From positions 6,134 through 70,133 of the forward strand of contig CAVUUY010000021.1 of NCBI GenBank assembly GCA_963744915.1: a stretch of DNA of 64,000 nucleotides, given 5' to 3'. A model generated the notes under the pieces. It was not told the DNA's origin, did not search any database, and saw only the letters and a list, made by a program, of their open reading frames with translations. How positions within the stretch are numbered: the stretch's first letter is position 1; every line of letters starts with the position of its first letter. The position numbers and the translations under genes were made by a program. The stretch comes from DATAFF01 sp963744915. Lineage in GTDB: Bacteria > Pseudomonadota > Alphaproteobacteria > Rhizobiales > Aestuariivirgaceae. Shown here piece after piece: positions 53,129 through 63,538 of this stretch.

Positions 53129-55638
53129 CGCTCGCCGCGAGGCTGGCTCGGCGGGAGTTGCGTTCGGGTCTGCAGGGGCTCGGCCTGATGGTGGCGTGCC
53201 TCGCCCTCGGCGTCGCCGCCATCGCGGTGGTCGGAGCGCTGTCGGCGGCCATTGCCCGCGGCATGGCGGAGCAGGGGCAGCCATTGCTCGGCGGCGATGT
53301 CGAGTTCGCCGTCATGCACCGCCAGCTGTCGCCGCCCGAGCAGGCCTTTCTCGATCAACGCGGCAGCGTCAGCACGGTGGCGACCTTCCGCGGCATGGCG
53401 GCGGCCAACGGCCGCCGGGCGCTGGTCGAGGTCAAGGCGGTGGACCAGCCCTATCCGCTGTTCGGCGTGGTCAGGCTCTCAGGCGGCCTGGCGCTTCACG
53501 AGGCGCTGGCCAAACGCGGCGAGCGCTTCGGCGCGGTGGCCGACCCGGTGCTGCTTGCCAAGCTTGGCATTGCGCCCGGCGCCACGATCAAGCTCGGCAA
53601 TGAGGAATTCGAGCTGCGTGCTGCCCTCCTCGGCGAGCCCGACCGGATGGGCGACGGCTTCGCGCTTGGTCCGCGGCTGATGATCGCGCGGGACGGCCTC
53701 GCGGCCACGGGTCTGGTGCAGCCGGGAAGCCTCGTCACCTGGCGCAGCCGGCTCAAGCTCGACGCCGGCGGCACACGGGATGTCAAGCAGTTCATGGCCG
53801 AGGCCCGGCAGCGGTTTCCCGAGGCCGGCTGGCGCCTGCGCGGCCGCGACAATGCCGCCCCGCAGGTCGGGCGCTTTGTCGAGCGGGTGGGTTTCTTCCT
53901 GTCGCTTGCCGGTCTTGCCGCCCTGATCACCGGCGGCGTCGGAGTGGCCAACACGGTCAAGGCGTTCCTCGACCGCCGCATGGCGAATATCGCCATGCTG
54001 AAATGCCTCGGCGCCCCGGCCCGCCTGGTGTTCCTCACCTATTTCATCGAGGTGCTGGCGGTGGCGCTCGTGGCGATCGCCATCGGGCTCGTTCCCGGCG
54101 CCCTCGCGCCGCTCGTGGTCGACACGCTGTTTCGATCGGTGCTGCCGCTGCCGATCGCGACCACGGTCGAATGGGGCGCGCTGGCGCTGGCGGCGGCCTA
54201 CGGCCTGGTGGCGGCGCTCGGCTTTGCCGTCGGGCCGCTGGCGCTCGCCATGGATGTGCGGGCGATCACGCTGCTGCGCGGCACCGCCGGATTGACGCGG
54301 CCGCGCCGGCGCCTTGGCATCGTCGCCGTCCAGTCGGTGGCAGTGCTGGCGCTCGCCGCCATGGCGCTCGCGACCTTGCCGGATCTCGCCATCACCGCCT
54401 GGTTCCTCGGCGGCCTCGCTTTGTCCTTCGTCGTGCTCTCCGGTCTCGCCCGGCTCTTGATGCTGGCGGCGGAGCGCCTGCCGCCCCCGGCCAATGCGGT
54501 CAGGGCCTATGCGCTGTCATCGCTTTACCGGCCGGGCAGCGCCACGCCATCGGCGGTGCTGGCTCTAGGCCTTGGGCTGACGCTGTTCGTGACGCTGGCG
54601 CTGGTCGACCGCTCGATCAGCAGCGAATTGCGCTCGAGCCTGCCGGCGAGTGCGCCCTCCTTCTATTTCCTCGATGTGCCGAACAGCGATCGCGACCGCT
54701 TCATCACGCTGCTGCGCGACAGCTCGGGCAGCGACCGCATCGGCGATGCGCCGATGCTGCGCGGCCAGATCACCAAGGTGAACGGCGTTGCCGCCGACAA
54801 GGTAAAGCCATCGGCCGATGCCAGCTGGGCGCTCGGCGGTGATCGCGGCCTGACCTATGCCGCCGCGCCGCCTGGCGGCAGCACGATCATCGCCGGTCAC
54901 TGGTGGCCACCGAATTACGACGGGCCGCCGCTCGTGTCGTTCACCGCCGATGTGGCGAAGGGACTCGGGCTCAAGCTCGGCGACACGGTCAGCGTCAATG
55001 TGCTGGGGCGGGAGGTCACGGCCAAGATCGCCAGCCTGCGCAAGGTCAACTGGCGAAGCCTCGAGATGAACTTCGTGATGATCTTCTCGCCCAACGCGCT
55101 GGCCCAGGCGCCGCACACCCATCTCGTGACGGTGCACGCCGCGCCGGCCCTCCAGCCGGCAGTGCTCAAGGCGGTGTCGCAGGCCTTTCCAGCGGTCACC
55201 GCCATCTCCATCGCCGACGCGCTCGAGACGGTCGGGGCCATTCTCGGCCGGCTGATCCTGGCGGTCAGGCTGGCAAGCGGCGTGACCCTAGCCGCCGGCA
55301 TGCTGGTGCTGGCGGGGGCGCTGGCGGCGACGCTTGCCGGGCGCCAGCATGATTTCGCCATTCTCAAGACCTTCGGCGCGACGCGGCGGCAGCTCGCCTG
55401 GGCTCTGGTCGGCGAGCATGCGCTGCTCGGCCTGGTGGCAGCCGGCTTCGCCATGCTGATCGGCTCGTTGGCGGCGCTGGCGATCGTGCGCGAGGTGATG
55501 GAGATGCCGTTCGCCTTCTCGCTCGCAGTGGCCTTGTGGACGGCGCTCCTGGCCATGGCGTTGACGATTGTCGCAGGGGTTGCGAGCGCCTGGCCGGCGC
55601 TGTCGGTCAGGCCGGCGCGGCACCTGCGGAGCGATTGA
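53122..55638 (+). CDS. ABC transporter permease, FtsX/YbbP-like
   Basis: An 838-residue permease with two FtsX-type membrane domains: a helix near residue 20, a large periplasmic domain, three helices at about 265-390, further helices around 400-450, a second periplasmic domain, then three helices at about 700-830. GGVGVANTVKAFLDRRMANIAMLKCLGAPARLV and HDFAILKTFGATRRQLAWALVGEH are the two conserved FtsX signatures. It should work with the YbbA-like ATPase as a mechanotransmission system for lysophospholipids or lipoproteins. Role in E. coli is also unclear. Confidence 0.88.
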   Translation: MLALAARLARRELRSGLQGLGLMVACLALGVAAIAVVGALSAAIARGMAEQGQPLLGGDVEFAVMHRQLSPPEQAFLDQRGSVSTVATFRGMAAANGRRALVEVKAVDQPYPLFGVVRLSGGLALHEALAKRGERFGAVADPVLLAKLGIAPGATIKLGNEEFELRAALLGEPDRMGDGFALGPRLMIARDGLAATGLVQPGSLVTWRSRLKLDAGGTRDVKQFMAEARQRFPEAGWRLRGRDNAAPQVGRFVERVGFFLSLAGLAALITGGVGVANTVKAFLDRRMANIAMLKCLGAPARLVFLTYFIEVLAVALVAIAIGLVPGALAPLVVDTLFRSVLPLPIATTVEWGALALAAAYGLVAALGFAVGPLALAMDVRAITLLRGTAGLTRPRRRLGIVAVQSVAVLALAAMALATLPDLAITAWFLGGLALSFVVLSGLARLLMLAAERLPPPANAVRAYALSSLYRPGSATPSAVLALGLGLTLFVTLALVDRSISSELRSSLPASAPSFYFLDVPNSDRDRFITLLRDSSGSDRIGDAPMLRGQITKVNGVAADKVKPSADASWALGGDRGLTYAAAPPGGSTIIAGHWWPPNYDGPPLVSFTADVAKGLGLKLGDTVSVNVLGREVTAKIASLRKVNWRSLEMNFVMIFSPNALAQAPHTHLVTVHAAPALQPAVLKAVSQAFPAVTAISIADALETVGAILGRLILAVRLASGVTLAAGMLVLAGALAATLAGRQHDFAILKTFGATRRQLAWALVGEHALLGLVAAGFAMLIGSLAALAIVREVMEMPFAFSLAVALWTALLAMALTIVAGVASAWPALSVRPARHLRSD

Positions 55639-55719
55639 CTGACCGTCCGCTTTGCCGGCGGGGGATTTGCCAGCGGCAGCCGCAACTCGCATAGTGTCGG
55701 TAACGGGAGAACAGGTGCC

Positions 55720-56313
55720 ATGGTAGTGCTCAACCGGATTTACACGAGGACGGGGGACCAGGGCACGACGGCGCTCGGCACCGGCGAGCGGGTCAAGAAA
55801 TCGGCGTTGCGCATCGAGGCCTATGGCACGGTGGACGAGGCCAATGCGGCAATCGGCATCGTCCGGCTCCATACGGCCGAGGCGGAGCTTGCCACGCTCG
55901 ACCGCATGCTGGCGACGATCCAGAACGATCTCTTCGACCTCGGGGCCGATCTGTGCACGCCCGAGCGCGGCGTGGCGGCGGGGCAGGCGGCGCTGCGCAT
56001 CGTCGCCGGCCAGGTCGACCGGCTGGAACGCCAGATCGATGCGCTCAATGCCGAGCTTGCGCCGCTGCGCTCCTTCGTGTTGCCCGGCGGTCATCCGGCG
56101 GCGGCCCATCTGCATCTGGCGCGCACGGTGTGCCGGCGGGCCGAGCGGGCGATGGTGGCGCTCAAGGACGTTCCGGGCGAGGACGTGTCGGAGGCGGCGC
56201 TGCGCTATGCCAACCGGCTGTCGGACTTCCTGTTCGTCGCGTCGCGCTTCGTCAATGCCAAGAATACCGGCGACGTGCTGTGGGTGCCTGGCCAATCGCG
56301 CGATCAGGGCTGA
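55720..56313 (+). CDS. cob(I)yrinic acid a,c-diamide adenosyltransferase (PduO type)
   Basis: A 197-residue PduO-type ATP:cob(I)alamin adenosyltransferase that makes coenzyme B12. The ATP site is NRIYTRTGDQGTTALGTGERVKK; the family segments YGTVDEANAAIG, FDLGADLCTP and AHLHLARTVCRRAERAMVAL, ending with NRLSDFLFVASR, are all in place. It precedes the rhomboid gene by seven bases and is probably co-transcribed with it and etfBA. Confidence 0.92.
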   Translation: MVVLNRIYTRTGDQGTTALGTGERVKKSALRIEAYGTVDEANAAIGIVRLHTAEAELATLDRMLATIQNDLFDLGADLCTPERGVAAGQAALRIVAGQVDRLERQIDALNAELAPLRSFVLPGGHPAAAHLHLARTVCRRAERAMVALKDVPGEDVSEAALRYANRLSDFLFVASRFVNAKNTGDVLWVPGQSRDQG

Positions 56314-56320
56314 GCCGGCG

Positions 56321-57151
56321 ATGTTCGTTCCGCTGCATGACGACACCACGCTGCGGATCATCCGGTTCCAGCTGGTCAACGGTGCGCTGATCGCCGTCAA
56401 TGTGGTGGTGCTGCTCTACAGCCACCTGGTCCTCGCTGCACCGGGGGAAGCCCAGTTCCAGCTCGCGACCGGGATCATTCCGGCGGTGCTCTATCACCGG
56501 GCGGCGCTGCCGGCCGGCCTTGACCTGATGCCCGAGCAGCTGACGCTCGTGACCTATATGTTCGTCCATGCCGACTGGTTTCATCTCCTGAGCAACATGC
56601 TGTTCCTGTGGGTGTTCGGCGACAATGTCGAGGACGCCTATGGCCATGCCGGCTACCTCGTCTTCTACCTGTTCTGCGGCGTCGCGGCTGGCTTCATCCA
56701 CACGCTGATGTTCCCCCATTCGGAAATGCCGCTGATCGGCGCCTCGGGAGCCGTGTCGGGGGTGCTGGCGGCCTATCTGGTGCTGTTCCCGCGGGCCAGG
56801 GTGTGGATCCTGCTGCTGATGCGGCTGCCGTTGCGGGTGCCGGCGGCGCTCGCCCTCATCGGCTGGATCGTGGTGCAGGTGATCAGCCTCTTTGCCCTCA
56901 CCGACGATGAAAATGTCTCGGTGGCGTGGTGGGCGCATATTGGCGGCTTCGCGACCGGGTTGGTGTTGACGCTGATTCTGCGCAACCGGCTCCGGGAGCG
57001 GCTCGACGGCAAGCTCAAGGTCGCATCCGGCATGCCCGATGCCGGTCAAGGCGTTGACTTCGACGAGGGTGCCTCACTAGGGTCCGCGCGCTCGATCGGC
57101 AAAGTTTTCGGCCGCCCGGGCCGCCTGTTCACCGTCAAAGAGATCCTGCCC
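56321..57151 (+). CDS. rhomboid family intramembrane serine protease, without its own stop codon
   Basis: An inner-membrane rhomboid protease of about 245 recognisable residues. The helices carry FHLLSNMLFLWVFG, the catalytic GASGAVSGVLAAYLV (serine) and HIGGFATGLVL (histidine). The typical end is near residue 245 (DGKLKVASGMPD). No stop follows: the frame stays open through GQGVDFDEGASLGSARSIGKVFG and runs straight into EtfB at 57152. This linker looks like translated intergenic DNA, with a promoter-like TTGACT in it. Either the stop is hidden by a frameshift near 57040 or the genes are truly fused. I list the part before the EtfB start. Confidence 0.75.
57054..57083 (+). promoter_or_regulatory. 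possible etfB promoter
   Basis: TTGACT (57054-57059) and TAGGGT (57078-57083) are separated by 18 bases, about 70 bases upstream of the etfB start. The -35 box is good; the -10 box is weak. Its presence supports the view that the open frame between the rhomboid and EtfB is intergenic. Confidence 0.35.
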
Positions 57152-57901
57152 ATGAAGGTTCTGGTCGCTGTCAAGCGGGTCGTCGATTTCAACGTCAAGA
57201 TACGGGTCAAGGCCGACGGCTCGGGTGTCGAGCTCGCCAATGTGAAGATGTCGATGAATCCGTTCGACGAGATCGGCGTCGAGGAGGCGGTGCGGCTCAG
57301 GGAGGCGGGCAAGGCCAGCGAGGTCGTGGCGGTCTCGATCGGACCGCAGCAGGCGCAGGAGACCATCCGGACGGCGCTGGCGATGGGAGCCGACCGCGGC
57401 ATCCTGGTCAAGGTCGACGGCCCGGTCGAGCCGCTGGCGGTGGCCAAGCTCCTCAAAGGCATCGTCGAGGCCGAGCAGCCGGGCCTCGTCATTCTCGGCA
57501 AGCAGGCGATCGACGATGATTGCAATCAGACCGGCCAGATGCTGGCGGCTCTGCTCGGCTGGGCCCAGGGCACCTTCGCCTCGAAGCTCGAAATCGACGG
57601 GGAGCAGGCCATCGTCACCCGTGAAATCGACGGCGGGCTGCAGACGCTGAGGCTCAAGATGCCGCTCATCATCACCACCGATCTGAGGCTCAACCAGCCG
57701 CGCTATGCCTCGCTGCCCAATATCATGAAGGCGAAGAAGAAGCCGCTCGACGAGAAAACGCCGGCCGACCACGGGGTCGACGTCACGCCGCGGCTCAAGG
57801 TGGTGAGCACCACCGAGCCGCCGCGGCGTCAGGCGGGCCAGCGGGTCAAGTCGATCGCCGAACTCGTCGACAAGCTGAAGAACGAAGCGGGAGTGATCTG
57901 A
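57152..57901 (+). CDS. etfB: electron transfer flavoprotein subunit beta
   Basis: A 249-residue EtfB. Family segments are MKVLVAVKRVVDFNVKIRVKADGSG at the start, NPFDEIGVEEAVRLREAG, GPQQAQETIRTALAMGADR, ILGKQAIDDDCNQTGQMLA and the leucine-anchor tail PRYASLPNIMKAKKKPL. With EtfA it carries electrons from acyl-CoA and related dehydrogenases to ubiquinone. AAAGAGATCCTGCCC precedes the ATG. It is the last gene in the window with a clean frame. Confidence 0.93.
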   Translation: MKVLVAVKRVVDFNVKIRVKADGSGVELANVKMSMNPFDEIGVEEAVRLREAGKASEVVAVSIGPQQAQETIRTALAMGADRGILVKVDGPVEPLAVAKLLKGIVEAEQPGLVILGKQAIDDDCNQTGQMLAALLGWAQGTFASKLEIDGEQAIVTREIDGGLQTLRLKMPLIITTDLRLNQPRYASLPNIMKAKKKPLDEKTPADHGVDVTPRLKVVSTTEPPRRQAGQRVKSIAELVDKLKNEAGVI

Positions 57902-57903
57902 CG

Positions 57904-58850
57904 ATGGCCGTCCTCCTCATTGCCGAGCACGACAATGCGACGCTCCGCGACGCCACCGCCAAGGCGCTGACCGCGGCTCGCCAGATCGGCTCGGACGTGC
58001 ATGTGCTGGTGGCCGGCACAACGCGCGGCGCGGCCGCCAAGGCGGCCGTCGCTCGAGGGCGTGAAGAAGGTGCTCCACTGCGAGGACGCCGCCTACGCAA
58101 CGCCCGCTCGCCGAGCGATGTCGGCCCCGCTGGTGGTCAAGCTCGCGCCCAGCTACGCCACGTCGTGATGGCGGCCCGACTCGGTCGGCAAGAACCTCGC
58201 GCCGCGCGTCGCAGCCCTGCTCGACGTTGCGCAGGTCTCCGAGGCCATCGAGGTCGAGTCGCCCGACACCTTCGTGCGGCCGATCTATGCCGGCAACGCC
58301 ATGGCGACCGTGCAGACCGCCGACAAGATCAAGATCGTCACCATCCGCCCCACCAACTTCAAGGCGGCCCACCAGCCGCGGCTCGGCGCCGATCGAGCAG
58401 ATCGGCGGCACCGGCGCGGGCGGGCTTGCCTCCTATGTCGGCGCCGAGCTCTCCAAGAGCGAGCGGCCGGAGCTCACCAGCGCCAAGATCGTCGTGTCGG
58501 GCGGCCGCGGCCTGGCAGAGCGGCGAGAACTTCAAGATGCTCGAGGCGCTGGCCGACAAGCTGTCGGCGCCGGCTCGGCGCCAGCCGCGCCGCGGTCGAC
58601 GCGGGTTACGTGCCCAACGACTACCAGGTCGGCCAGACCGGCAAGGTGGTGGCGCCCGATCTCTATATCGCCGTCGGCATCTCGGGTGCGATCCAGCATC
58701 TCGCCGGCGTCAAGGACGACAAGATCATCGTCGCGATCAACAAGGACGAGGAGGCGCCGATCTTCCAGGTGGCCGACTACGGCCTCGTGGCCGATCTCTT
58801 CCACGGCCGTGCCGGAACTGGCCGGCGAACTGGGCAAGCGCGGCTACTGA
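57904..58850 (+). CDS. etfA: electron transfer flavoprotein subunit alpha, multiply frameshifted
   Basis: Three frames together give an EtfA of about 315 residues: MAVLLIAEHDNATLRDATAKALTAA at the start; VRPIYAGNAMATVQTADKIKI, GAELSKSERPELTSAKIVVSGGRGL, YVPNDYQVGQTGKVVAPDLYIAVGISGAIQH and PELAGELGKRGY at the end. At least five small insertions or deletions are needed, first near 58053. The amino-acid sequence between breaks is otherwise intact, so I consider it a functional gene spoiled by sequence errors. It follows etfB by two bases. Confidence 0.85.
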
Positions 58851-58976
58851 GCCGGGCTTCCCGGGGGCGCGTTAGCGCTTTGCAAATCGTTTCCCTACCG
58901 CAAGTGCGGAAATACGCTTGTCCTCGCGGCAGGCGCGTTATAGGCTCGCGCGTCTTCGGACCAGGGTGACAATTCC

Positions 58977-59855
58977 ATGGCAATCCGCACTGTTGGCGTC
59001 ATTGGCGCCGGCCAGATGGGCAGTGGCATCGCGCAAGTATGTGCGGTAGCCGGTTTCGACGTAAAGCTGAACGATGTGACGGCCGACAAGATCGATCAGG
59101 CGCTGGTCGCGATCGAGAAGAACCTCGGCCGGGCGGTGAAATCCGGCCGCATCACGGCTGACGCGCCGCCCAAGGCGCTCGCTTCGCATCCGCAAGGCTG
59201 ACACGGTTCCCGCGCTCGGCGACTGCGACCTCATCATCGAGACGGCGGTCGAGGACGAGCAGGTCAAGCGCAAGATCTTCGCCGAGCTCTGTTCCCGCGC
59301 TGAAGAAGGAAGCCATCATCGGCACCAACACCTCCTCGCTGTCGATCACGCGGCTTGCCGCCGCGACCGACCGGCCGGAGCAGTTCATGGGCATCCACTT
59401 CATGAACCCGGTGCCGTTGATGGAGCTCGTGGAGCTGATCCGCGGCATCGCCACCGACGATCCCACGTTCACTCAGGTGAAGGAATTCACCGCCTCGCTC
59501 GGCAAGACCATCGCCGTGGCGGAGGATTTCCCGGCCTTCATCGTCAACCGCATCCTCATGCCGATGATCAACGAGGCCGTCTACACCCTCTACGAGGGCG
59601 TGGGTTCGGTTGAGGCCATCGACACGGCGATGAAGCTTGGCGCGCACCATCCGATGGGACCGCTCGAGCTTGCCGACTACCATCGGCCTCGATACCTGCC
59701 TGTCGGTGATGCAGGTGCTTTACGAGGGCCTCGCCAACTCGAAGTACCGCCCCTGCCCGCTGCTCGTGAAGTACGTCGAGGCAGGCTGGCTCGGCCGCAA
59801 GACCCAGCGCGGCTTCTACGACTACCGCGGCGAAAAGCCCGTCCCCACGCGCTGA
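58977..59855 (+). CDS. 3-hydroxybutyryl-CoA dehydrogenase, multiply frameshifted
   Basis: The N-terminus VGVIGAGQMGSGIAQVCAVAGFDV is the NAD site of 3-hydroxyacyl-CoA dehydrogenase, followed in other frames by GTNTSSLSITRLA, MGIHFMNPVPLMELVELIRG, FIVNRILMPMINEA and the catalytic region LGAHHPMGPLELAD, then GFYDYRGEKP. Extra bases occur near 59185 (GCTTCGC for GCTCGC), 59290 and 59684. It reduces acetoacetyl-CoA in butyrate/PHB metabolism or acts in beta-oxidation. It lies 126 bases after etfA, a common alphaproteobacterial neighbour. Confidence 0.85.
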
Positions 59856-59861
59856 AGGCGC

Positions 59862-60510
59862 CTACTTCTCCCCCAGCGCTGCCTCGATCAGCTTCACGGC
59901 TTCCGGGGCGATCCAGTCGGCGGGGCCGAGCAGGCGGCCGATCTCTCGGCCCTGGCGGTCGATGAGGAGGGTGGTCGGCAGGCCCGGGGACTTCAGCGCG
60001 CCGAGGAACTCTCGCGGCCGGCTTGTCGATGTAGAGCTTCAGGGCGTCCGCTCCCACCGACTTCAGGAATTCGGCTGACGCCTCAAGCCCCTTGCGGTCG
60101 ACGCTCACCGCGACGACCTCGAAGAATTGTCGCCGCCGAATTTCTCCTGCAATTCCGCCAGCTGCGGCATTTCCTTGCGGCAGGGCGCGCACCAGGTGGC
60201 CCAAAGGTTCACCAGCACCACCTTGCCCTTCCAGTCGGCAAGCGTCAGGTCCTTGCCCGAGGCGTCCTTGAAGGTGAGATGAGGCCGGTACCGGGCGTTC
60301 CGGGGTGATGACGAAGGCAGCGACGGCGCCGGTCGCCATGTCCTGGCGGACCGCCTTTTCCTTCCACGGCCGCGGGCGCCGGGGCCGACGCGTTCCTGTT
60401 GCCCCCGCCGCCGGCGTTCAGGTAAATGGCCATAGCCCACGAACATGAGGCCGGCGAGCATCACCAGCGCCCACAGAATGGTGTTGAAGCTTCTTCAGTC
60501 CGGCCGGCAT
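59862..60510 (-). CDS. TlpA-type thiol:disulfide oxidoreductase, multiply frameshifted
   Basis: The membrane anchor is LVMLAGLMFVGYG-like, and the thioredoxin domain has DWKGKVVLVNLWATWCAPCRKEMPQLAELQEKFGGD with the WCAPC active site. Further frames carry FLKSVGADALKLYIDK and the end EAALGEK. The start is the ATG at 60510 (MPAGLKKL); an extra T follows it in GCTTC. It would keep cytochrome or CuA-site cysteines reduced, as TlpA does in Bradyrhizobium. It is convergent with hbd and divergent from argH. Confidence 0.78.
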
Positions 60511-60553
60511 CGGGCATTGTCTCGCTCTTTCAGTTCAAGGTCCAGGGGGCCAC

Positions 60554-61944
60554 ATGGCCAACACGATGTGGGGCGGGCGTTTCGCCGCCAGTCCCGATGC
60601 GATCATGGAGAAGATCAACGCCTCGATCGATTTCGATCGGCGGCTTTACGCGCACGATATTGCCGGCATTCATGGCGCACTGCCGCCATGCTGGGCGAAA
60701 CCGGGCATCATGTCGCAGGCGGATGCCGCGGAGATCAGGCGGGGCTGCGACAGGTGAAGGACGAGATCTACGCCGGCGCTTCACGTTCTCGCGCGCGCTC
60801 GAAGACATCCACATGAATGTCGAAAGCCGGTTCAAGGACCTGATCGGGCCGGGGCGGGCCAGCTTCACACGGCGCGTTCGCGCAATGACCAGGTGGCCAC
60901 CGACTTCCGCCTGCTATCTGCGCGAGATCGTCGATCGATCTCGACGGTCGGCGCTTGCCGGACTTCAGCGGCGCTGGTCCGCAAGGCGCTACGCAGGCGG
61001 GAACCATCATGCCGGGCTTCACCCATCTCCAGACGGCGCAGCCGGTCACCTTCGGACATCATCTCCTCGCCTACGTCGAGATGCTCGGTCGCGATCGCGG
61101 TCGCCTGCGCGATGCGCGGCGCGCGCATCAACGAATCGCCCTTCGGCGCCGCGGCGCTGGCCGGCACGTCCTTTCCGATCGACCGCGAGGCAACGGCGCA
61201 GTGCGCTCGGCTTCGACCGGCCGATGCGCAATTCGCTGGATGCGGTGTCGGACCGCGATTTCGTGGTGGAGCTTCTTCGGCGTGCGCGATCGGCGCCACG
61301 CATCTGTCGCGGCTCGCCGAGGAGATCGTGCTGTGGTGCTCGGCGCAGTTCCGGTTCGTGACCTGTCGCGACCAATTCACCACCGGCTCGTCGATCATGC
61401 CGCAAAAGCGCAACCCGGATGCCGCCGAACTCATGCGCGCCAAGGCGGGGCGGATCATCGGTGCCTTCACCGCGCGTGCGGTGGTGATGAAGGGCCTGCC
61501 GCTCGCCTACTCGAAGGACATGCAGGAGGACAAGGAAGCCGACCTTCGACGCGCTCGACGCTCTATGCACTGGCGATCGCCGCGACCACCGGCATGGTGG
61601 ACGACATGGAGGCCAACGCGGCGCGCTGCGGGATGCGGCAAGCCTCGGGCTTCGCCACCGCGACCGATCTCGCCGACTGGCTGGTGCGGCGATTGGGCAT
61701 GCCGTTCCGCGACGCCCATCACGTGACCGGGCGGCTGGTTCGACTGGCCGAAACGGGCGGGATCGATCTTGCTTCGCTCCCGCTGGCCGAGATGCAGGCG
61801 GTCGAGCCGCGCATCACGGGCGAGGTGTTCGAGGTGCTCACCGTCGAGGCCTCGGTGCGCTCGCGCACCAGCCTCGGCGGAACCGCGCCAGACCGGGTGC
61901 GGGCGGAAGCCGAACGCGGGCAGAAGCTGCTCGGCGAGGGTTGA
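60554..61944 (+). CDS. argH: argininosuccinate lyase, multiply frameshifted
   Basis: ArgH splits argininosuccinate to arginine and fumarate. Recognisable parts are MWGGRFAASPDAIMEKINASIDFD, the LQTAQPVTFGHHLLAYVEML segment with the histidine, the signature GSSIMPQKRNPDAAE and the C-terminal TVEASVRSRTSLGGTAP. Many one- or two-base errors interrupt it (for example near 60672, 60780, 60960, 61545). Divergent from tlpA and followed by lptM and lysA, the usual Hyphomicrobiales order, so it is surely a real gene in poor sequence. Confidence 0.88.
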
Positions 61945-62015
61945 GCAGTGCGTCTTGGACAGCGGCAAGCGGGTGCGATAGAACGATGACGATGCAAAGG
62001 GGAGCCTCGAGGCCT

Positions 62016-62154
62016 GTGAGTTCGTTCTGCTTGCCGTTCTGGCGCTGACGCTCGCCGCGTGCGGCGCGCGCGGCCCCCTCGAGCCGCCGCCCGGGCAGAA
62101 ACCGGATCAGAAAAAGAACGACCCGTTCATCCTCGACAAGGCCATCTGCAGTAA
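62016..62154 (+). CDS. lptM: LptM-like lipoprotein, frame damaged
   Basis: The stretch encodes VLLAVLALTLAACGARGPLEPPPGQKPD and ends near FILDKAI. The lipobox LAAC and the GxRGPLxPPP motif are those of the small lipoprotein LptM (YifL), which assists assembly of the LPS translocon and is often found between argH and lysA. Start and stop are obscured by frameshifts; the GTG at 62016 and the TAA at 62152 are my best guesses. Confidence 0.65.
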
Positions 62155-62167
62155 GTCCCGCGTCGCC

Positions 62168-63446
62168 ATGCACCACTTCCACTACGTCGACGGCACGCTC
62201 CATGCCGAGAGCGTCGACCTGAAGGCGCTCGCCGACGAGATCGGCACGCCGTTCTATTGCTATTCGTCGGCGACGCTGGAGCGGCATTACCGGGTGTTCG
62301 ACCAGGCGTTCCGCGGGCTCGATCATCTCGTCTGCTACGCGATGAAGGCGAACTCGAACCAGGCCGTGATCAAGACGCTGTTCGACCTCGGCGCCGGCAT
62401 CGACGTGGTTTCGGAAGGCGAGCTGCGCCCGTGCCCGTGGCGATCGGCGTGCCGGGCGACCGCATCGTGTTCTCCGGCGTCGGCAAGACGGCGCACGAGA
62501 TGGCGGTGGCGCTCGACTACGGCATTGCCTGCCTCAACGTGGAATCGCTGCCCGAACTCGAGCTTCTCAACGAGGTGGCCCGGCACAAGGGCCTGCGCGC
62601 GCCGGTGTCGCTGCGCGTCAACCCGGACGTCGATGCCGAAGACGCACGAGAAGATCACCACGGGCAAGTCCGAGAACAAGTTCGGCATTCCCTATCTCGA
62701 GGCGATCGCGGCCTACGAGCGGGCCGCGTCCATGCCGGCGATCGATGTGGTCGGCGTCGACATGCATATCGGCAGCCAGATCACCGACATCGAGCCCTAT
62801 GACAAGGCGTACCGGCTGCTGGCCGACCTGATCGTCGACCTGCGCGGGCGCGGCTTCGCCATCGAGCATGCCGATCTGGGCGGCGGTCTGGGCGTGCCGT
62901 ATGCGCACGGCAACGCGAGTGCCGCCACACCCGGACGAATATGCCGCGACGATCAGGAACGCGCTGGGCGATCTCGGCGTGAGGCTTGTCTCGAGCCCGG
63001 CCGGATGATCGTCGGCAATGCCGGCATCCTGGTGGCGCGGGTGATCTACGTGAAGGAGAATCCGGCGAGGAACGTGACGTTCCTCATCACCGATGCGGCG
63101 ATGAACGACCTCATCCGCCCGACGCTCTACGATGCCTGTCACGACATCTGCCGGTTACGGAGCCGGATCGGGCGCAGCCGCATGCGCAAGTGGCCGACGT
63201 CGTCGGACCGGTGTGCGAATCGGGCGATTATCTCGCGCGGGCTCGGGCGATGCCGCCGGTCAAGGAAGGCGACCTGCTCGCCGTCATGACGGCAGGCGCC
63301 TATGGCGCGGTGCAGGTCGGGGACCTATAATTCGCGGCCCCTGGTTGCGGAAATGCTTGTGAAGGGAGATCGTTTGGCAATCGTGCGGCCGCGACAGAGC
63401 TCGAGGCCTGATCGGTCTCGACAGGCTTGCCGGGTGGCAGACCTGA
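62168..63446 (+). CDS. lysA: diaminopimelate decarboxylase, multiply frameshifted
   Basis: LysA converts meso-diaminopimelate to lysine. Recognisable parts are MHHFHYVDGTLHAESVDLKALADEIGTPFYCYS, the PLP lysine in CYAMKANSNQAVI, FSGVGKTAHEM, the HIGSQITD segment, DLGGGLGVPY, the CESGDYLA motif and MTAGAYGAV. Breaks occur near 62432, 62641, 62920, 62990, 63148 and 63320. The end TGA at 63444-63446 follows LPGWQT in the corrected frame. With dapF (36.5 kb) it belongs to the lysine pathway. Confidence 0.88.
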
Positions 63447-63538
63447 GACTTCCCCGGTCGCCGGGACAACCGGGCCGGTCCGCGGACTTTCCGCCAGTGG
63501 ACCCCTTGCCAGCCAAAACGTGCTAATCGTCGCATGGA

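Noticed and set aside
57904..63446. Cluster of pseudogenes (etfA, hbd, tlpA, argH, lysA) indicating genome reduction
   Set aside because: Breaks start abruptly, hit every gene on both strands, and leave residues between breaks conserved; essential lysine and arginine genes are included, so sequence error is more likely.
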